Positions 61,701 through 64,000 of a stretch of 64,000 nucleotides of DNA are shown piece after piece. The translations under genes and the position numbers were made by a program. Under the pieces are notes generated by a model. That model was not told the DNA's origin, did no database searches, and saw only the letters and a program-made list of their open reading frames with translations. Location of the stretch: NCBI RefSeq assembly GCF_039522665.1, contig NZ_BAAADV010000004.1, positions 1 through 64,000 of the forward strand, written 5' to 3'. The stretch comes from Natronoarchaeum mannanilyticum. Lineage in GTDB: Archaea; Halobacteriota; Halobacteria; Halobacteriales; Natronoarchaeaceae. Position 1 is the first letter of the stretch, and each line of letters begins with the position of its first letter.

Positions 61701-62627
61701 CAGCTGGTAGGCGATCCCCTGCCCGCTGTCGGGATCGAGCGTCGACGCCACGAGCGCCTCGACCTCCTCGTCGCTCATCGACTCCAGCTGTTCGATCTGC
61801 TCGTCGATCGAGGGTCGGTTCTCCTGGCTCCGGAGCGCGGCGAACTCCTCGGCGAAGACGCCCTGGGTGCCCTGCTGGTAGGCCTCCTGCAGTTGTTCGT
61901 CCAGCTCAGCGGAGCGCTCCTCGTAGGTCGACTGGTTGATCTCACCGCTGTCGTATCGGCCCTGCAGAAGCGCTTGCTGGTGGGTGACGTTCCTGACCGC
62001 CGCGGCCGACGCGTTGAACCGGGCCGACTTCTCGGCGCTCAGCTCGGCGGTGGCGTCGGCCCGCGTCGCGGCCATCGACCGCTCGATCTCCGCGGATTGG
62101 GCCTGGTAGGTCGACTGGTTGATCTCACCCTGCTGGTAGGATGCGTTGAGCTGATCGTACTGGCGCTGTAGTCCGACCGTCGTGTTGAGCGCGTCGCTCA
62201 GCGGTGCAGTGCGAGCTTCCAACTCCGCAGCGCGCTCCTGACTGACCGCCGTGATCGCGATCAAGTTCGACACGCCGGTCGCCGGCTGGTCCTGATCGAG
62301 CGTGGCGTTGACCGACTCGTTGTCGAGCAGCGACCGCTGGTAGCGCAAGGAGGACAGCAGCGAGTCCTTCGAGAGGACGTTGCCGCTCTCGTTCCTGACG
62401 ATCACCTGCACCTGAGTGATGTTTTCCTCCCCCGGCGGGACGAAGTTCTCGTCGATGTAGCTCTGAGCGTCGACCTCCTCGTTGTCGCTCTGGAACTGAT
62501 CGAGCGACGACGACTGTTCGACCATCCCGGCGCCGCTGCCGAGCGCGAGCGTCAACACGAGCATCGCCGCGATGGCGATCCTCGAATGGTTCGCGATCAG
62601 CGACGCGAGACGTTCCGGGAGGCTCAC
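58785..62627 (-). CDS. RND/MMPL-superfamily exporter with C-terminal extension
   Basis: 1,280 residues. Two RND modules of six helices (about 390-540 and 850-1000) show FGFLGVAVDYAIH-type transport motifs, here VPVLLIGLSVDYAIHVFMRH and LTIGLGVAYSIHISERYNIE. Large outside loops follow helices 1 and 7; the first contains the segment YQQGEINQSTYQAQSAE and a second copy YDSGEINQSTYEERSAE. After the last helix come about 100 Ser/Asp/Ala-rich residues and an extra beta-rich domain of about 130 residues. GTG 62627 has GGAGG 8 nt upstream. Lipid or drug export is the family role; the cargo is unknown. Confidence 0.88.
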   Translation of the reverse strand: MSLPERLASLIANHSRIAIAAMLVLTLALGSGAGMVEQSSSLDQFQSDNEEVDAQSYIDENFVPPGEENITQVQVIVRNESGNVLSKDSLLSSLRYQRSLLDNESVNATLDQDQPATGVSNLIAITAVSQERAAELEARTAPLSDALNTTVGLQRQYDQLNASYQQGEINQSTYQAQSAEIERSMAATRADATAELSAEKSARFNASAAAVRNVTHQQALLQGRYDSGEINQSTYEERSAELDEQLQEAYQQGTQGVFAEEFAALRSQENRPSIDEQIEQLESMSDEEVEALVASTLDPDSGQGIAYQLMSTSYEPGETTADARMMLVRQEVADAGNAQTGEASDVLIDSQSAMQNLADDSASTDEYVVFGFGLISDEMNRSMGDSLAIVGPLAMLFVLLTLIVAYRDLLDIALGFVGIVAVLLWTFGFMGWAGITFNMIFIAVPVLLIGLSVDYAIHVFMRHREQRQERGAAASEGARPAMKVALTGVGVTLVWVTATTAIGFLSNLVSPLGPIRDFGIVSSVGIFSALLIFGILVPAVKIEIDEFLEARGFDRKKRAFGTGGGRLANALSTGETLARKAPLAVIAIALVISVAGGAAATQVDTSFQQEDFIADDPPDWMDSLPGPLEPGEYTAKDHMNYVYDNFVVQNSQGQILVRGDGVTDPETLHRIDEAEGEAAEMGTAVVLSNGEADVRSPLTAMQSARSNETFNATFNEADTDGDGVPEQNVEEVYDALYDTAPAEAAQVVYRTKGGEYEALKMSVSVKGGASTGAVTEDVRGVADGIDDEGASASRSAIATGTPIVNEVVQNELLDTVLQSLLVTLVTVFAFLAVVYRFQYGSATLGIVTLLPVALSVSWILGTMYLLGMPFNVLTGMITSLTIGLGVAYSIHISERYNIELDRQDDAWEAMRVSLTGTGGALLGSAATTVGGFGVLVFAIMPPLQQFGIITGMTIIYAFVASVIVLPSLLVVWTRYLGPSEALATSGGDPDDRDDAASIDDGSAPADAGSAAADDGSEPSGDGATAASSDGSDPSASETAASAASDPIAETETGASSQETAVASAAGANTVGAADAANSGASDAGTSGAAGNGPRVTRTVSTDAVRPGEQFSVGLSVSDASGRVLLVEDAAGVGGHVTDISPSPTTYTQVGRTLYILWQSVPQIDLTMEYVADAPSDAMPGERLAFDGHVVAGGDEYETDGVDAVDVTSDELAVLRAGDEPTIDDLERAGELAREGELTEDELERLYRGWIVATSAQPSDRSDAANAGNARSMSPGAPEDE

Positions 62628-62660
62628 CGCGACCCCCTCCGGCGACCGTTCGGCGCGTTT

Positions 62661-62710
62661 CTGTTAGTATCCTGCATACAACACCACTGTTGTTATGACG
62701 CTACTAACAG
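62661..62710. promoter_or_regulatory. nested inverted repeats before the RND-trmB operon
   Basis: CTGTTAGTA (62661-62669) and TACTAACAG (62702-62710) are perfect inverted 9-mers 32 nt apart. Between them CATACAACA and TGTTGTTATG form a second, imperfect inverted pair. The block is AT-rich, lies 35-80 nt before the exporter GTG and covers any likely promoter. Symmetric sites at promoters are usual targets of TrmB proteins, and the operon encodes one. Confidence 0.6.
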
Positions 62711-62825
62711 TACGGCGGGTTTAATTGTGACGGTACGCGACCGAAGCGAAAATCGAGAGACGGCGGTCGCTTTGGCATCGCCTCGCCGTTCAGAACCAGC
62801 CGCGCGGAGACGGCGCCGCGTCCCC

Positions 62826-63560
62826 TCAGTCGATCCGGACGGTCGTCAGATCCTCGGCGAACCGGACGTCGCCGTCGTAGTGGGTGCCGACGCTCTCGAG
62901 CATCTCGTCGTGGCGCCCCTCGGTGTGCGGATAGAGGTGCGTGAGGTACACGCGCCCGATCTCGCGGCCCGAGAGCGCCCGCCCGAGCGACGACGGCGTC
63001 GGGTGGTTGTCGACCTCGACGTCGTCGGGGAACGAGCAGTCGTGGACCAGCAGCCCCGACCCCTCGGCGAACGACGCCAGTCCGGCGAACGCCTCGGTGT
63101 CGCCGCTGACCGTGAGCCGGTCGTCGAACCGGTAGGCGAGTCCGTACTTGGAGTGTCGGACCTCCCGCGCTCGCACGTCGAAGCCGGCGACCGAGAACTC
63201 GCCGGGGTGGACCTCGCGGACGCTCAGGTCGACCCGGCCGTCGAGGTAGTCGTGCACGTCCAGCAGGTCGTCGACCAGCGCCTTCGTCCCGGACGGCCCG
63301 ACGACCGTCAGCGTCTCCTCGCCGGCGAGCCAGCGTGCCTTCAGCAGGGGTAGCAGATCTGCGACATGATCGAGGTGGTGGTGGGTCAGCAGCACCGTCG
63401 ACACCGACTCGTAGCCGACGCCGCTCTGCTGGAGCCGGTGGAGGACGCCGCTGCCGCAGTCGACCAGCAGGGTTCGGCCCTCGTCCTGGACGAGCAGGCC
63501 CGACTGGAAGCGATCGCCCGTCGGCATCGCGCTGCCGGTCCCGAGAAAGGTGACGCGCAT
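62826..63560 (-). CDS. RNase Z-like metallo-beta-lactamase-fold hydrolase
   Basis: 244 residues from ATG 63560 (MRVTFLGTGSAMPTGDRFQS). It has the full zinc site: VLLTHHHLDHVADLLPLLKA (HxHxDH type, about residues 60-79), TVSGDTEAF and LTHLYPHTEG near the C-terminus. This is the RNase Z/arylsulfatase-AtsA branch; without the exosite arm it is probably not the main tRNA 3' processing enzyme. Substrate unknown. The neighbouring RND gene lies downstream on the same strand across a promoter region. Confidence 0.82.
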   Translation of the reverse strand: MRVTFLGTGSAMPTGDRFQSGLLVQDEGRTLLVDCGSGVLHRLQQSGVGYESVSTVLLTHHHLDHVADLLPLLKARWLAGEETLTVVGPSGTKALVDDLLDVHDYLDGRVDLSVREVHPGEFSVAGFDVRAREVRHSKYGLAYRFDDRLTVSGDTEAFAGLASFAEGSGLLVHDCSFPDDVEVDNHPTPSSLGRALSGREIGRVYLTHLYPHTEGRHDEMLESVGTHYDGDVRFAEDLTTVRID

Positions 63561-63754
63561 ACTCGTCTCGCCGTCCCGAACCCCCATAACCGCTTTGCAC
63601 CCGCGGAACGATGTCCGATCGAGTCGCCCGACGCGAGCGTCGACGCCGAACGACGGCCGAAACAGTCAGTTCGATATCATTGATGCGTGGCATCGTGGCA
63701 CTGTCGTCCCCCGACTGAGACGCGACGGAACGCCGAACCGCGGTCGCGGGGACA

Positions 63755-63765
63755 TGATTTATTTC
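63755..63765 (+). promoter_or_regulatory. TATA box of the pterin dehydratase gene
   Basis: GATTTATTTCG is centred about 28 nt upstream of ATG 63788, the leaderless spacing used throughout this window. Confidence 0.55.
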
Positions 63766-63787
63766 GGATGCCCCCGTTGCAGGCCGT

Positions 63788-64000
63788 ATGGCCGACCTGC
63801 TATCCGACGACGAGATCGCGGAACAGTTGCCCGATGAGTGGGAGCGCGACGGCGACGAGATCGTGCGCGTCTACGAGTTCGACGACTACCTCCGCGGGGT
63901 CACGTTCGCGCAGATGGTCGGCGAGATCGCCGAAGCCGAGTTCCACCACCCGACGATCGAGATCCGCTACGAGGAAGTCGAGGTCCGCTTCACCAGCCAC
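63788..64000 (+). CDS. pterin-4a-carbinolamine dehydratase (partial)
   Basis: First 71 residues of a PCD/DCoH-family protein, cut by the window end. LLSDDEIAEQLPDEWERDGD, YLRGVTFAQMVGEIAEAEFH and HHPTIEIRYEEVEVRFTSH match the family, including the His pair of the active site (E-A-E-F-H-H-P). It recycles 4a-hydroxytetrahydropterin in bacteria and animals. GATTTATTTCG (63755-63765) about 28 nt before the ATG is its TATA box. Confidence 0.9.
   Translation, partial: MADLLSDDEIAEQLPDEWERDGDEIVRVYEFDDYLRGVTFAQMVGEIAEAEFHHPTIEIRYEEVEVRFTSH

Overview
The window is chromosomal DNA of a halophilic archaeon (class Halobacteria). The evidence is very GC-rich coding DNA, acidic proteins, TATA boxes about 25-30 nt upstream of leaderless start codons, and archaeal genes such as aglJ, dphB, pelota, rqcH, archaeal elp3 and MBF1. 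The genus cannot be fixed from the sequence. I found no rRNA, tRNA, CRISPR array or intact insertion sequence.

Layout. 1-900: edge of an AT-rich island holding an unrecognised membrane protein, followed by a short GC-rich gene stub. 1.0-3.1 kb: EamA-type transporter divergent from a winged-helix regulator, with a palindrome between them. 3.1-11.4 kb: cell-surface glycan cluster (two GT4 glycosyltransferases, two alkaline-phosphatase/sulfatase-fold proteins, an arylsulfotransferase-like protein, DedA, an LPG-synthase/AglD-type membrane protein). 11.4-21.2 kb: serine acetyltransferase, acyl-CoA dehydrogenase, AlaX editing protein, MBF1-like factor, diphthine synthase, a long acidic repeat protein, and a TPP enzyme/aldehyde dehydrogenase pair. 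21.25-22.79 kb: a second AT-rich island with a Tat-exported precursor ending in a Cys-rich hydrophobic peptide (halocin C8-like candidate) and a small two-helix membrane protein. 22.8-28.8 kb: sugar-nucleotide transferase, aglJ and several small haloarchaeal families. 29.1-38.2 kb: branched-chain amino acid block leuA, (leader peptide) ilvB-ilvN-ilvC-orf-leuC-leuD, zinc-finger microprotein, leuB. 38.3-47.6 kb: small proteins, OsmC, UPF0173 hydrolase, RecJ-like DHH protein, a VapBC pair and Elp3. 47.8-64 kb: Lrp regulator, amino-acid permease with USP domains, ZIP and AEC transporters, a DUF2178-like protein with a decayed XRE gene, the rqcH-DUF4013-pelota ribosome-rescue group, an RND exporter with its TrmB regulator, an RNase Z-like hydrolase and the start of a pterin dehydratase gene.

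How the genes work together. The ilv/leu block encodes the acetolactate-to-2-oxoisovalerate and isopropylmalate steps of valine and leucine synthesis; dihydroxy-acid dehydratase is not in the window. The transcript entering ilvB begins with a 33-codon ORF rich in Leu/Val/Ile codons at its end, which suggests attenuation. leuA carries an apparent one-base deletion in a G-run near its start. The glycan cluster, the nucleotidyltransferase and AglJ fit assembly and modification of lipid-linked or S-layer glycans. RqcH and Pelota lie two genes apart and both act on stalled ribosomes.

Most notable: the halocin-like precursor in its AT-rich island; the ilvB leader peptide; a 102-bp in-frame tandem hairpin-repeat insertion inside the VapC toxin, with a related element in a nearby intergenic region; strong palindromic operator candidates before eamA, vapBC and the RND exporter; and an acidic protein with three copies of a GPTTTVS-type motif.
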